Source: Pedobacter yonginensis (lineage in GTDB: Bacteria > Bacteroidota > Bacteroidia > Sphingobacteriales > Sphingobacteriaceae). Taken from it: 64,000 bases of DNA. The notes under the pieces are model-generated. The model saw only the letters and a list, made by a program, of their open reading frames with translations, ran no database searches and was not told the DNA's origin. The DNA lies in contig NZ_QGNZ01000003.1 in assembly GCF_003173595.1 (NCBI RefSeq), positions 434,001 to 498,000 on the forward strand, read 5' to 3'. Below are positions 7,787-16,819 of the stretch, in pieces. The translations under genes and the position numbers were made by a program. How positions within the stretch are numbered: the stretch's first letter is position 1; each line of letters begins with the position of its first letter.

Positions 7787-9217
7787 TTATTTTTTTAGTA
7801 AAGGGCTATTGGTGGTGAAACTTAGTCGTTTTAGCCCGGTTTTAATTTCTGGAGTGTTCATAAACAATTTCCAAAGCAAGCCCGTTCTATAGTTTTCAAT
7901 CATAACCACAATCGGACCTTGATCTATCGCCAAATAAGTATTTGATGACCAATTTTTACCTAGATGGAATCCATCATGAAAACCATACTCTCCCCATATT
8001 TTATTACCCAATTCTTCGTAGAAATAACGCATGGCTTGCATACTTTCTTTTGGTGTAAATGGCATAGATGAGATTGCTGCTGTGGGTTGAATTACCCCAA
8101 AATCGTTATCAGGGCTGTGTGCGATATAACCTTTATAGCTGTCTCCAGCGGTAAGCCCCCAACATTTTTCGCTATAGCCAACGTGTTTCTTTGGATTTTC
8201 GATACAATAGGCCCTGTTTATCAGTGTATGATTTCTGGTTTGTACTTCATAATCTACATTTAAACTATCTTTCAATCCTCTTGGATCAATGCCTTGAAAT
8301 GTATATTGTTCAAAGAAAAGTGGCCCACCTTTATCAGAATCATAATTGCCTAAAGGGAGTTCGTAGCCATAATATTTTTTTCCATTTTTAAACCCTGTAG
8401 ATCCTGCCCAGGTGCCGTTATAAGCATCTCTAGAAATGGGATGCCAATTAGAGGAAGCTGCCATAAGGTAAGTAATTAGGGCCTCGTTCCAGCCCCAAAT
8501 CGGAAAATTCATATCAAAACCTTGATAGGGCGACCAATGCCAGTAGAGTTTTTTCTCGTTATTGGTAAACCAGTTCCAATTGATGGTATCCCACATATCA
8601 TTTACCCTTTTTTTAAGGTAGAGTTCTTTGGTGGTGTTCTGATTAAAATATTCTCTGGCACATAAAAAGCCCATCATAAGGTAGGAGGTTTCTACTAAAT
8701 CTGCACCGTCATCAAGCCTTCCGAAAGGAATGGCTTTTCCCGTTGTGCCATCCATAAAGTGCGGAAAAGCCCCATGAAAACGATCTGCCTTGGTCAGGAA
8801 ATCTGCAATTTGAATAATTCTATCCAATCCAGCTTCTCTCGAAATCCACTTCCGCTCCACAGCAACAACGGTACTCATAATACCGAAACCAGTTCCACCC
8901 ACAGCGATGGCTTCTGGCCCGAAAGTTCCTTTACTTAGATTAGGTTCATCCCATGCTTGATTGATGTAATCCCAGTAATAGTTAGCGTTAACGGTATTGC
9001 TTCTTTCTCTAGCCATGCCAGATACCGGATGGCCGTAGTGCCAAAAGAAACGGAAAGTTTGTTTTTGTACAGTCTCCATTAAATCTGCATCAGATAGCCC
9101 TTTTTTTACCCCCATAATCGGGATTTGTTCTTTAACTTTCGCTTCATTGGGTTTTTGTGCAAATAAGGCAATAGGAAGCCAGGCAAAAAGCAGTGCTAAA
9201 AATTTTATTTTTTCCAT
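7787..9217 (-). CDS. GH144-type glucanase (glucoamylase-like PF10091), probable endo-beta-1,2-glucanase
   Basis: 476 residues. A signal peptide (KIKFLALLFAWLPIALFAQ) precedes an (alpha/alpha)6-barrel of the Glycoamylase (PF10091) type. Characteristic blocks are ETVQKQTFRFFWHYGHPVSG, GGTGFGIMSTVVAVERKWIS, VETSYLMMGFLCAREYF, IWGWNEALITYLMAASS and YLAIDQGPIVVMIENYRTG. The founding GH144 enzyme, from Chitinophaga, is an endo-beta-1,2-glucanase; this length and the GH3 neighbour fit that activity. Substrate is inferred from family and context, not proven; other PF10091 proteins act differently. Its start overlaps the end of the GH3 gene by 13 bases, showing translational coupling. Confidence 0.85.
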   Translation of the reverse strand: MEKIKFLALLFAWLPIALFAQKPNEAKVKEQIPIMGVKKGLSDADLMETVQKQTFRFFWHYGHPVSGMARERSNTVNANYYWDYINQAWDEPNLSKGTFGPEAIAVGGTGFGIMSTVVAVERKWISREAGLDRIIQIADFLTKADRFHGAFPHFMDGTTGKAIPFGRLDDGADLVETSYLMMGFLCAREYFNQNTTKELYLKKRVNDMWDTINWNWFTNNEKKLYWHWSPYQGFDMNFPIWGWNEALITYLMAASSNWHPISRDAYNGTWAGSTGFKNGKKYYGYELPLGNYDSDKGGPLFFEQYTFQGIDPRGLKDSLNVDYEVQTRNHTLINRAYCIENPKKHVGYSEKCWGLTAGDSYKGYIAHSPDNDFGVIQPTAAISSMPFTPKESMQAMRYFYEELGNKIWGEYGFHDGFHLGKNWSSNTYLAIDQGPIVVMIENYRTGLLWKLFMNTPEIKTGLKRLSFTTNSPLLKK

Positions 9218-11487
9218 AATATAGTTTTAGTGGTTAAATTTTGAGAATTAGTTCCAATCATAATATCAAATTCACCCTCCTCCCAGTCGTACGTTAATTC
9301 CTCGTTATAAAATTTTAGTAATTCTGGAGTGATATCGAAAGTGATGGTTTTGGTTTCATTTTTGTTTAGCGAAACCGCTTTAAAACCTTTAAGTTCTTTA
9401 ACCGGACGCGTAATACTGGCAACTTTATCCCTGATGTAGAGTTGTACAATTTCCTCACCATCGTAGTTTCCAATATTTGAGATGGCAATACTAACCTTTA
9501 GCGTTTCGTTTCCTTGTAATTGGCCTTTAGATAACTGTAACTCGCCATATTTAAATTGAGTATAACTTAACCCAAAACCAAATGGAAACAATGGCGTATT
9601 CTTTTCATCAAGATAATTCGATTTATATTTTTCGAAACGATTATCCGTAAATTCTAATGGTCTTCCAGTATTTTTATGATTGTAATAAATCGGTATCTGC
9701 CCTCCAGAACGGGGAAAAGTCATGCTCAATTTACCTGACGGATTCACTTGTCCAAACAAAACATCTGTTATGGCATGCCCAGCCTCTATACCTGGAAACC
9801 AAACATTCAGTAAAGCATCTGGATAATCGATCATGTTAGTAAGATCCAAAGGTCTGCCGGTAAATAAAACAACTGCGATTGGCTTACCTAATTTTTTCAT
9901 TTCACGAAGCAGCGAAAGTTGATTTCCTGGAAAACGAATATCCGTTCTGCTGGAGCATTCTCCTGTCATTTCTGAAGCTTCGCCCAACACTAAAACGATC
10001 TTATCTGCTTTTTTTGCTGTTTCGATAGCTTCTTGCAATAAAATTTCGGGCGATTTTTTAGGCTGTTCTTTAGCAAATTCGATGTATGAATTTTTTTCGA
10101 GCTCAACATTTTCTGTGATGTTGCAACCTCTTGAAAAGTAGAAATTATTCTTTTCCTTAAGTTCCTCTAATGCAGCTTTCAAAGTGATAGATTCCCTATA
10201 ATCGGTAGCTACAGCCCAAGTGCCGGGCATATTGATCTGGTCATCCAACAAAGGCCCTATAAAGGCTATTTTATCTGTTCTCTTAAACGGAAGTGCATTT
10301 TGGTCGTTCTTCATTAAAACAAAAGTCTGAGCAGCAATTTCTCTAGCGATTTTTCGGTGCTCAGCCGTTAAAATATCTGTTTTCAATCTCTTCTCATCAA
10401 TATAACGATAAGGATCATCAAACAGACCCAAGTTATACTTCATTTCTAGAATCCTTCTGCACGCTTTATTGATGTCTTCTTCTAAAACTTTACCTTCATC
10501 CAAAGATTTTTTTAGGGTTTTTAGAAAGTCCTCTCCCACCATATCCATATCTGTCCCGGCCTGGAATGCTCTGGCAGCAACTTGCTGATTGTCTCCCAAA
10601 CCGTGTGCGATTAATTCCTTAATGGCTGTAAAATCTGTCACCACGAAACCATTAAATCCCCATTGCTTTCTCAGTACATCGGTGAGCAACCATTTGTTAG
10701 CGGTTGAAGGAACGCCATTAATATCATTAAATGAAGTCATCACCGATCCTACCCCTGCATCAATCGCAGCTTTATATGGCGGAAAATATTCGTTATACAT
10801 TCGATTCTTACTCATATCTACCGAGTTATAATCTCGTCCCGCTTCAGAAGCGCCATATAATGCAAAGTGTTTTACACAAGCGAGAATGGTATTGTTAAGC
10901 GAAAGGTCATTGCCTTGATAGCCTCTTACAAAGGACTCCGTAATTCTAGATGCTAGGAAAGGATCTTCTCCTGCCCCCTCTGCTACCCTTCCCCACCTTG
11001 GGTCTCTACCAATGTCTGCCATGGGAGAATAAGTCCAATTAATTCCATCTGCAGAAGCCTCCTTTGCAGAAATTTGCGCTACTTTTTCGGCTAAATTGGG
11101 TCTCCAAGAGGCAGAAAGCGCCAATGGAATAGGAAAACCGGTTTTGTAACCATGTATAACATCTAAGCCGAAAATGAGTGGTATTTTCAAACGAGACTGT
11201 GAAACTGCTATTTCTTGCGTTTTTTTGATGCGGCTAAGTGTTGTCATATTAAGCACAGCACCTAACTTTCCTTCTTTGATGTATTTCTCAGCATCCTCAC
11301 TTACCGCGGCACCCGTTTGAATATTTCCCGGCGGTGAAATAAGATTGAGTTGACCTATTTTTTCATCAATAGTCATTTTGCTCATCAAATCGTTAATAAA
11401 GCGATTTCTTTTGGAATCGTTTTGAGAAAAAGCAACCGAAATGTTTAGTGAAAGGATGAAAAAAAATACAATTTTGATTTTCTTCAT
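9205..11487 (-). CDS. GH3 beta-glucosidase, secreted
   Basis: 760 residues, BglX-like length. Signal peptide (KKIKIVFFFILSLNISVAFS) then (alpha/beta)8 domain with FGLDVIHGYKTGFPIPL and the nucleophile Asp285 in GFVVTDFTAI. The second alpha/beta sandwich follows (LGEASEMTGECSSRTDI), and a C-terminal fibronectin-III-like domain begins with LFPFGFGLSYTQFKYGELQL. It releases glucose from the non-reducing end of beta-glucans in the periplasm. As first gene of the operon with a GH144 protein it probably processes sophoro-oligosaccharides, as known for related Bacteroides GH3 enzymes; that specificity is inference. A terminator was not seen between it and the downstream genes. Confidence 0.93.
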   Translation of the reverse strand: MKKIKIVFFFILSLNISVAFSQNDSKRNRFINDLMSKMTIDEKIGQLNLISPPGNIQTGAAVSEDAEKYIKEGKLGAVLNMTTLSRIKKTQEIAVSQSRLKIPLIFGLDVIHGYKTGFPIPLALSASWRPNLAEKVAQISAKEASADGINWTYSPMADIGRDPRWGRVAEGAGEDPFLASRITESFVRGYQGNDLSLNNTILACVKHFALYGASEAGRDYNSVDMSKNRMYNEYFPPYKAAIDAGVGSVMTSFNDINGVPSTANKWLLTDVLRKQWGFNGFVVTDFTAIKELIAHGLGDNQQVAARAFQAGTDMDMVGEDFLKTLKKSLDEGKVLEEDINKACRRILEMKYNLGLFDDPYRYIDEKRLKTDILTAEHRKIAREIAAQTFVLMKNDQNALPFKRTDKIAFIGPLLDDQINMPGTWAVATDYRESITLKAALEELKEKNNFYFSRGCNITENVELEKNSYIEFAKEQPKKSPEILLQEAIETAKKADKIVLVLGEASEMTGECSSRTDIRFPGNQLSLLREMKKLGKPIAVVLFTGRPLDLTNMIDYPDALLNVWFPGIEAGHAITDVLFGQVNPSGKLSMTFPRSGGQIPIYYNHKNTGRPLEFTDNRFEKYKSNYLDEKNTPLFPFGFGLSYTQFKYGELQLSKGQLQGNETLKVSIAISNIGNYDGEEIVQLYIRDKVASITRPVKELKGFKAVSLNKNETKTITFDITPELLKFYNEELTYDWEEGEFDIMIGTNSQNLTTKTILWKK

Positions 11488-11750
11488 TTATGATAAAGGA
11501 TATGGTTAGAAAAATATTTTTGGATCACATCATTAAAACCTATTGAAATCTCAATTCTTCGATGTTGCCAAATAACAAAGAATATAAAAATATTTAACAG
11601 AAGCAAATTGTTCCGATAAATATCGCTCGAAAAGAATTTTTATGGAGTTTACAAATCATAGGAACTGCATTTGATTTATAGCGCAAAATTTGTGGCTATT
11701 CTTTTCCACATTGAGGCATAAAAACATTACAACGCGCTAACATTCGAACA

Positions 11751-11782
11751 TTGCTACATTTCAATCCTAATCCTTAACTTTG
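11751..11782 (+). promoter_or_regulatory. Promoter of lipA (TTG-N21-TAACTTTG)
   Basis: TTG at 11751-11753, a 21-bp spacer, then TAACTTTG at 11775-11782. The lipA ATG begins at 11787, only four bases after the element, so the transcript should start at the ATG. The remaining ~260 bp between the GH3 gene and lipA show nothing recognisable beyond high AT content. Confidence 0.65.
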
Positions 11783-11786
11783 TATT

Positions 11787-12680
11787 ATGATCGATTTACC
11801 GGTAGTACCTGCTGTAACTGAAGTTAAACGTAAGCCAGATTGGCTGCGTGTAAAATTACCTGTTGGAAAGGAATATGCCCAAGTTAGGAGTTTGGTTGAT
11901 ACACATAAACTTCATACCATTTGCGAAAGTGGTAATTGCCCGAACATGGGCGAATGCTGGGGTGCAGGTACCGCAACTTTTATGATTTTAGGTAATATCT
12001 GTACCAGAAGTTGTTCTTTTTGTGCGGTTGCAACGGGCAGGCCATTAGCTGTTGATCTTGATGAGCCTAATCGTGTAGCCAACTCCGTTAAGTTAATGGG
12101 TGTAAAGCATTGTGTAATTACCTCTGTAGATCGTGATGATTTAAAAGATGGTGGTTCGATCATTTGGGCAGAAACGCTTCAAGCCATCCGTAAAGAAAGT
12201 CCAATTACTACCCTCGAAACATTGATTCCAGATTTCAGAGGAATATGGGATAACCTATATCGAGTTTTAGAGGAAAGACCTGAAGTGGTTTCTCACAACA
12301 TGGAAACGGTTAAACGCCTAACCAGGCAGGTGCGTATCCAAGCAAAATACGATAGGAGTTTAGAGGCTTTAAAAAGAATATCTGAATTTGGTTTAAGAAC
12401 CAAAACCGGTATTATGCTGGGTTTAGGAGAAACCGAAGATGACATTTTTGAGGCCATGGATGATTTGGTTGCTAATGGCGTACATATTCTTACTTTAGGA
12501 CAATATTTACAACCCACACGAAACCATCACCCTGTGGTAGATTGGATTCACCCAGACACTTTTGCAATGTATAAAGAAGTTGGATTGGCTAAGGGTTTAA
12601 AATATGTAGAAAGTGGGCCTTTGGTAAGGTCGTCTTATCACGCAGAAAAACACCTTTTTCCAATAGAGGGAATTGCATAG
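11787..12680 (+). CDS. lipA: Lipoyl synthase
   Basis: 297 residues, standard LipA size. This radical-SAM enzyme inserts two sulfurs into protein-bound octanoyl groups to make lipoyl cofactors for pyruvate and 2-oxoglutarate dehydrogenases and the glycine cleavage system. The auxiliary [4Fe-4S] ligands are Cys46, Cys51 and Cys57 in [13 protein letters not shown]; the radical-SAM CxxxCxxC is Cys72, Cys76, Cys79 in CTRSCSFC. The C-terminal VRSSYHAE carries the serine that ligates the auxiliary cluster. It stands alone on the plus strand with a promoter abutting the ATG. Confidence 0.98.
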   Translation: MIDLPVVPAVTEVKRKPDWLRVKLPVGKEYAQVRSLVDTHKLHTICESGNCPNMGECWGAGTATFMILGNICTRSCSFCAVATGRPLAVDLDEPNRVANSVKLMGVKHCVITSVDRDDLKDGGSIIWAETLQAIRKESPITTLETLIPDFRGIWDNLYRVLEERPEVVSHNMETVKRLTRQVRIQAKYDRSLEALKRISEFGLRTKTGIMLGLGETEDDIFEAMDDLVANGVHILTLGQYLQPTRNHHPVVDWIHPDTFAMYKEVGLAKGLKYVESGPLVRSSYHAEKHLFPIEGIA

Positions 12681-12748
12681 ACATACAATCTTCAATTTAA
12701 TTTCAGCAAAATCGAACTCTAAAAAGGAATATGTTCTCAAAACATTTT

Positions 12749-12779
12749 TTTGGTTTTGTTGTTCAGTATTGTATCTTAG
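12749..12779 (+). promoter_or_regulatory. Promoter of ECF sigma/anti-sigma operon (TTTG-N19-TATCTTAG)
   Basis: TTTG at 12749-12752, 19-bp spacer, then TATCTTAG at 12772-12779, one mismatch from TAnnTTTG. The GTG start codon follows nine bases later, so the leader is at most a few nucleotides long. Confidence 0.5.
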
Positions 12780-12788
12780 TAACCAATA

Positions 12789-13340
12789 GTGAGTGCATTA
12801 AAGAAAATAACCCTATCCGAGCCTGAACTTGTTTTGGCATTGCAATCGAAAGACCCTGCAATTCTAAAAACACTATATAGCATGTATTCATCGTCGTTAT
12901 ATGGCGTAATATCACGCATTATAACACATACCGAACTTGCGGAAGACGTACTTCAGGAAACTTTTGTAAAAATTTGGCAATCGGCATCACACTATGACAA
13001 TACGAAGGGACGTTTATTTACCTGGATGATGAATATCGCCAGAAATCTCTCTATAGACAAACTACGATCTAAAGATTTTAAGAATTCACTCAAAAACCAA
13101 GACATCGAAAATAACGTAAGTTTTGTTGATGATCAAAACAAGGTAACGTTTAACCCCGATGTACTTGGCGTTAAACAACTTGTAGAGAACCTCAAACCTG
13201 ATTTACAGGCGGTTCTTGATTTGGTTTATTACAAGGGCTTTACTCATGTAGAGGCCGCAGAAAAATTAGAGTTGCCTCTAGGAACGGTTAAAACCCGAAT
13301 CCGATTGGCTATTATAGAATTGAGAAGGAATTTTAATTGA
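12789..13340 (+). CDS. ECF-type RNA polymerase sigma factor (SigK/RpoE-like)
   Basis: 183 residues, starting with GTG. Sigma region 2 covers roughly residues 20-95: LYSMYSSSLYGVISRII, then TELAEDVLQETFVKIWQSASHYD (2.2) and GRLFTWMMNIARNLSIDKLRS (2.3-2.4). Region 4 is at about 130-180, LQAVLDLVYYKGFTHVEAAEKLELPLGTVKTRIRLAI, a helix-turn-helix for the -35 region. Its stop codon overlaps the start of the RskA-like anti-sigma gene, so it is almost certainly held inactive by that partner. The stimulus is unknown. There is no FecR partner here, unlike the FecI-type sigma at 43.6-44.1 kb. Confidence 0.93.
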   Translation: MSALKKITLSEPELVLALQSKDPAILKTLYSMYSSSLYGVISRIITHTELAEDVLQETFVKIWQSASHYDNTKGRLFTWMMNIARNLSIDKLRSKDFKNSLKNQDIENNVSFVDDQNKVTFNPDVLGVKQLVENLKPDLQAVLDLVYYKGFTHVEAAEKLELPLGTVKTRIRLAIIELRRNFN

Positions 13341-14206
13341 GCGTGGAAAATTTAAAAGCATATATCGAATCTGGAGTACTTGAACTGTACGTTTTAGGTG
13401 ATTTATCGCCGGAAGAAACTGTGCAAGTTGAGGAAATGGCATCTCGCCACCCCGAGGTTAGAGATGAAATAGCTGCAATTGAGCAGGCTATGGAACAATA
13501 TGCTATGCAAAATGCAGTTGAACCATCGGCAGATGTTGAAACTAAATTATTTGAATTGTTGGGACTGAATGAAGAAAAGGAAAGTCAAAATATTGCTTCA
13601 ACTTCATTGGATTCAAATACAACTGAACAGACGAAGGTTGTTCAACTTGATACAAATTACACCAAGGTGAGAACGTTACGATATGCACTCGTTGCTTGCG
13701 TTGCATTGCTGATTGTAAGTCTTGCAAGCCTTTTTATCACCTACAACAAACTTAACGACGCCCACAATCAAATTGCGAGCTTAAATTTAGATAAACAAAA
13801 GTTTGCAGGTGTAGTGAGCAAATTGGAATTCGATAACCAAGGCCTAAGTAATATGGCCGAGATGACCGACAGTAAAGAATGGGCAACTATCCGATTGGAA
13901 GGACAGAAATTTAGTCCATCTTCCAAAATGAAGGTATATTGGAATAAGCAGAATAAAAATGTTTTAATAAACTATGTAGCGATGGATTTACCTAAAACAG
14001 ATGCTGAACATGAATATCAGTTATGGGCATTAGTAAATGGCAAACCAGTTAGCTTGGGTGTATTTGGTGGCGATGAGAAAGCGAAAGAAGCGTTAGTGAA
14101 AATGCAAGCCATAGAACAAGCACAAGCTTTTGCGGTAACAGTAGAACCAAGAGGCGGAAGTGTTAATCCAACAATGGATAAACTAACCGTAATGGGTGGA
14201 GTTTAA
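13337..14206 (+). CDS. RskA-like anti-sigma factor, single-pass membrane protein
   Basis: 289 residues. The N-terminal cytoplasmic part (SGVLELYVLGDLSPEETVQVEEMA, about residues 12-35) is the anti-sigma helical region of the RskA type; a transmembrane helix lies near residues 115-137 (YALVACVALLIVSLASLFIT); a short coiled stretch follows, and the C-terminal RskA domain (WNKQNKNVLINYVAMDLP...YQLWALVNGKPVSLGVF) would be periplasmic. The reading frame starts at TTG in the overlap TTGA with the sigma stop codon; GTG at 13343 is the only close alternative. The overlap implies translational coupling and balanced amounts of both proteins. Confidence 0.85.
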   Translation: MSVENLKAYIESGVLELYVLGDLSPEETVQVEEMASRHPEVRDEIAAIEQAMEQYAMQNAVEPSADVETKLFELLGLNEEKESQNIASTSLDSNTTEQTKVVQLDTNYTKVRTLRYALVACVALLIVSLASLFITYNKLNDAHNQIASLNLDKQKFAGVVSKLEFDNQGLSNMAEMTDSKEWATIRLEGQKFSPSSKMKVYWNKQNKNVLINYVAMDLPKTDAEHEYQLWALVNGKPVSLGVFGGDEKAKEALVKMQAIEQAQAFAVTVEPRGGSVNPTMDKLTVMGGV

Positions 14207-14227
14207 TTTAACATATAAATCACCAAG

Positions 14228-14268
14228 AAAAAGGTCCTGTAATTAATGAAATTACAGGACCTTTTTTT
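14228..14268. terminator. Bidirectional intrinsic terminator
   Basis: Long perfect stem with arms AAAGGTCCTGTAATT and AATTACAGGACCTTT around a short loop, with T-runs on both strands. It sits between the convergent anti-sigma gene and the AIM24 gene and can serve both. Confidence 0.9.
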
Positions 14269-14275
14269 ATTTAGA

Positions 14276-14980
14276 CTATTTTTTCTCCAGGTATTTAACT
14301 TCTTCAAAAGGCTGTACCAATACCCAGCCTTCGCCAGAAAATTCCATTTGTAGAGACTCGCCGCTACCCCTTCCAATAAATGAACCAAATGTTAAATTGG
14401 TTTTTATTTTTGGCGATAGAAATTCTGACCAAGCAACTGTAGCATTTGGATCGGTGTAAACGGGTTGATTGGCCGTAACCTTTAATAAAATTGGCTCGCC
14501 ATGTGTTGTTATGGCAATATAGCCACTTCCAGATAGTTTTACTTGAAACAAACCGCCACTCATCATTCCTGCCACGCTTTTTAGCATTTTGATTTCATTT
14601 TTGATGTTTTCTTCGAGTGCTAAAACATCGTTACCATTTACAAAAATGGATTCGTTTTGAAGTTTGATAATTTTGACCTTTTTGCCTTCATCAGCTAAGT
14701 ACAATTTACCTGTGCCTGCGGCGTGCATCAGTTTGGTTCCTTCTCCCGATATTGCCTTTTTTAATAAACCACCCAAGCCTTTACTCAATAAGCCTTCTCT
14801 TTTAAAGTCTATATTGCCGATGTAAGCAACCATCGACCCTGCTTTAGCCATTATTTTTTGGTTGTTCATATTAACTTCTAATAGTGAAGGTTTCTCTAAT
14901 TCGAAGAAATCATTTTCATTAGGGTTTTCTGCAGACTCTAGAATGAGTTCTGATAAAGTGTACTCTCTTTTTGTGCTCAT
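14276..14980 (-). CDS. AIM24 family protein
   Basis: 234 residues. Glycine- and beta-rich throughout, with LLEVNMNNQKIMAKAGSMVAYIGNI, GGLLKKAISGEGTKLMHAAGTGKLYLADEG and SGSGYIAITTHGEPILLKV, the repeated beta-helix-like signature of AIM24/TspB-type proteins (PF01987). No signal peptide or membrane segment. The first ~35 residues are a charged extension. Bacterial members have no established function; the name comes from a yeast mitochondrial protein. It stands alone, ending at a shared terminator. Confidence 0.85.
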   Translation of the reverse strand: MSTKREYTLSELILESAENPNENDFFELEKPSLLEVNMNNQKIMAKAGSMVAYIGNIDFKREGLLSKGLGGLLKKAISGEGTKLMHAAGTGKLYLADEGKKVKIIKLQNESIFVNGNDVLALEENIKNEIKMLKSVAGMMSGGLFQVKLSGSGYIAITTHGEPILLKVTANQPVYTDPNATVAWSEFLSPKIKTNLTFGSFIGRGSGESLQMEFSGEGWVLVQPFEEVKYLEKK

Positions 14981-15116
14981 AATTCGTTTGTATTTTCGTT
15001 ATCCGATTTTGATTATTGAGTTTGCTAATCAAAACACCAGCCAAATTATTTAGAGAAATTAAAGCATTTGGTTATGATTGTTCAGATTAGATCATTAGAA
15101 AAACAGATCAAAACCA

Positions 15117-16622
15117 CTATTTATCAATAGAGTCCATTATTTTTTTGATTTCTTTTGAAATTCTTTTGGCTACGCTAGCTGCGGTTACTACATAATTGCG
15201 CTTTGCTAAAAAGTCTCCCGCCTGCCCATGAATAAAGCAAGCCATCATTACCGCTTCATCGGGAGTGTATTTTTGGGCAATAAAACCCACAATTATTCCT
15301 GTTAAAACATCTCCCATTCCACCTTGCGCCATGGCTGGGTTACCAGTTGGGTTGATGTGTACTTTTCCATTTGGTAAGCATATCAATGTGAACTGATTTT
15401 TTAGCACGATGATGGTTTTCAATTTCTGAGCCTCCTGCCTAGCCGTTTGCACCCGATGCCACCAAGTTTTATGTTCGCCAAATAATCGATCAAACTCCTT
15501 TATGTGTGGGGTAAGAATAGTGTTCTCGGTCAATTTGCTCATTAAATCCTGTCGCTCAGCTAAAATATTTAGGGCATCTGCATCAATAACCAAAGGTTGT
15601 TCAGAAGCAATTAAGCTTTCCAAAAGCTTTTCATTTTCTGTTGAAACCCCTAAACCTGGCCCAATTGCAATGGCTTGATATTTAGCTGGGTTTTCAATTC
15701 GGGTATATTCATCACGGCTTAAGGCCATCACCTCTGGCATACTGGTATTTAGAGCAGTTAAGCCACTTTGCGGAATGCAGGCTGTTGTTAATCCAGCGCC
15801 TGTATGCAAACAGGCTGATACTGAAAGTAAAGCTGCACCCATTGTATTTGGCTGACCAGCAACAATTAAAGCATGTCCATATGTGCCTTTATGAGTAAAG
15901 AGTTTACGCGGCTTCAAAATTTGTTCAATGTCCCTTTTTTCAACTAAGCAGAAATCAGATGCCTCATTTTGTATAAAGTCTTCATCCAATCCAATTTCTA
16001 CAACTTCAAATTTTTCGGTGGCATGTGCAGACTCAGGAAAGAAAAAATTAATTTTTGGACGTTGGAAACAGATGGCTTTAAAAGCCTTTACGCCATTATA
16101 ATTTTCGGGCAGTTCGCCTTCTGCAAAAAAGCCAGTAGGCACATCAACTGCATAAACCTTTTTATTCAGTCCATTAATCAATTGTGCTAAGTCTTGGTAA
16201 GCACCTTCTAAAGGCTTATTTAACCCGGATCCTAAAATTGCATCGATAATGATGTCTGTTTCGATATGTTTAACATCAGAGACTTGATTAATTTCAAATC
16301 GATCGCATTGTGTCTCTGTTATTCGTTGAAGATTTATGGCAAAATCATCGCTTTGCTTTTTAGTAAAATTTATGATGTAAACTTTAATGTTTTCATATCC
16401 CTTCGCAATTAAAATATGGGCAATCGCTAATCCATCACCGCCATTATTTCCTTTTCCACAAAAAATAGCGATCTTCTTGGTGGTGTCGAACTCGTCTTTC
16501 ACAAAACTTTTAACGAAGGCTCTAGCGGCATTTTCCATTAAATCGATTGAGGCAATGGGCGTAGTTGCAATGGTAAACTCGTCTGCCCTACGCATCTGTT
16601 CGGAAGTAAGCAATGTTTGCAT
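15117..16622 (-). CDS. nnr: Bifunctional NAD(P)H-hydrate epimerase / ADP-dependent NAD(P)H-hydrate dehydratase
   Basis: 501 residues, the usual length of the fused YjeF protein. Residues ~1-215 form the YjeF-N epimerase: SEQMRRADEF, IASIDLMENAARAF, IFCGKGNNGGDGLAIAHIL and VYAVDVPTGF. Residues ~225-495 form the ribokinase-like dehydratase: HKGTYGHALIVAGQPNTMGAALLSV, IGPGLG, VIDADALNIL, ILTPHIKEFDRL and GGMGDVLTGIIVGF. Together they repair hydrated NADH/NADPH in the cytoplasm. Monocistronic as far as can be seen. Confidence 0.97.
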   Translation of the reverse strand: MQTLLTSEQMRRADEFTIATTPIASIDLMENAARAFVKSFVKDEFDTTKKIAIFCGKGNNGGDGLAIAHILIAKGYENIKVYIINFTKKQSDDFAINLQRITETQCDRFEINQVSDVKHIETDIIIDAILGSGLNKPLEGAYQDLAQLINGLNKKVYAVDVPTGFFAEGELPENYNGVKAFKAICFQRPKINFFFPESAHATEKFEVVEIGLDEDFIQNEASDFCLVEKRDIEQILKPRKLFTHKGTYGHALIVAGQPNTMGAALLSVSACLHTGAGLTTACIPQSGLTALNTSMPEVMALSRDEYTRIENPAKYQAIAIGPGLGVSTENEKLLESLIASEQPLVIDADALNILAERQDLMSKLTENTILTPHIKEFDRLFGEHKTWWHRVQTARQEAQKLKTIIVLKNQFTLICLPNGKVHINPTGNPAMAQGGMGDVLTGIIVGFIAQKYTPDEAVMMACFIHGQAGDFLAKRNYVVTAASVAKRISKEIKKIMDSIDK

Positions 16623-16819
16623 ATAGCCAATATAATGTTATCTGTTCAATAAATATAAATTGGTGGCGTATTGTTTCAAACATTAGAAATGTTAGGGCGT
16701 CTCTCATTTTTTGAATAAGCGCGTTGTTTGTAAGAATTTTATATTTTCGGCAAGCAATACCAATGGCTATTGTTAAATATGCTATTTTGGACTTCCATTA
16801 CCATCTGCCAAGAAATACG

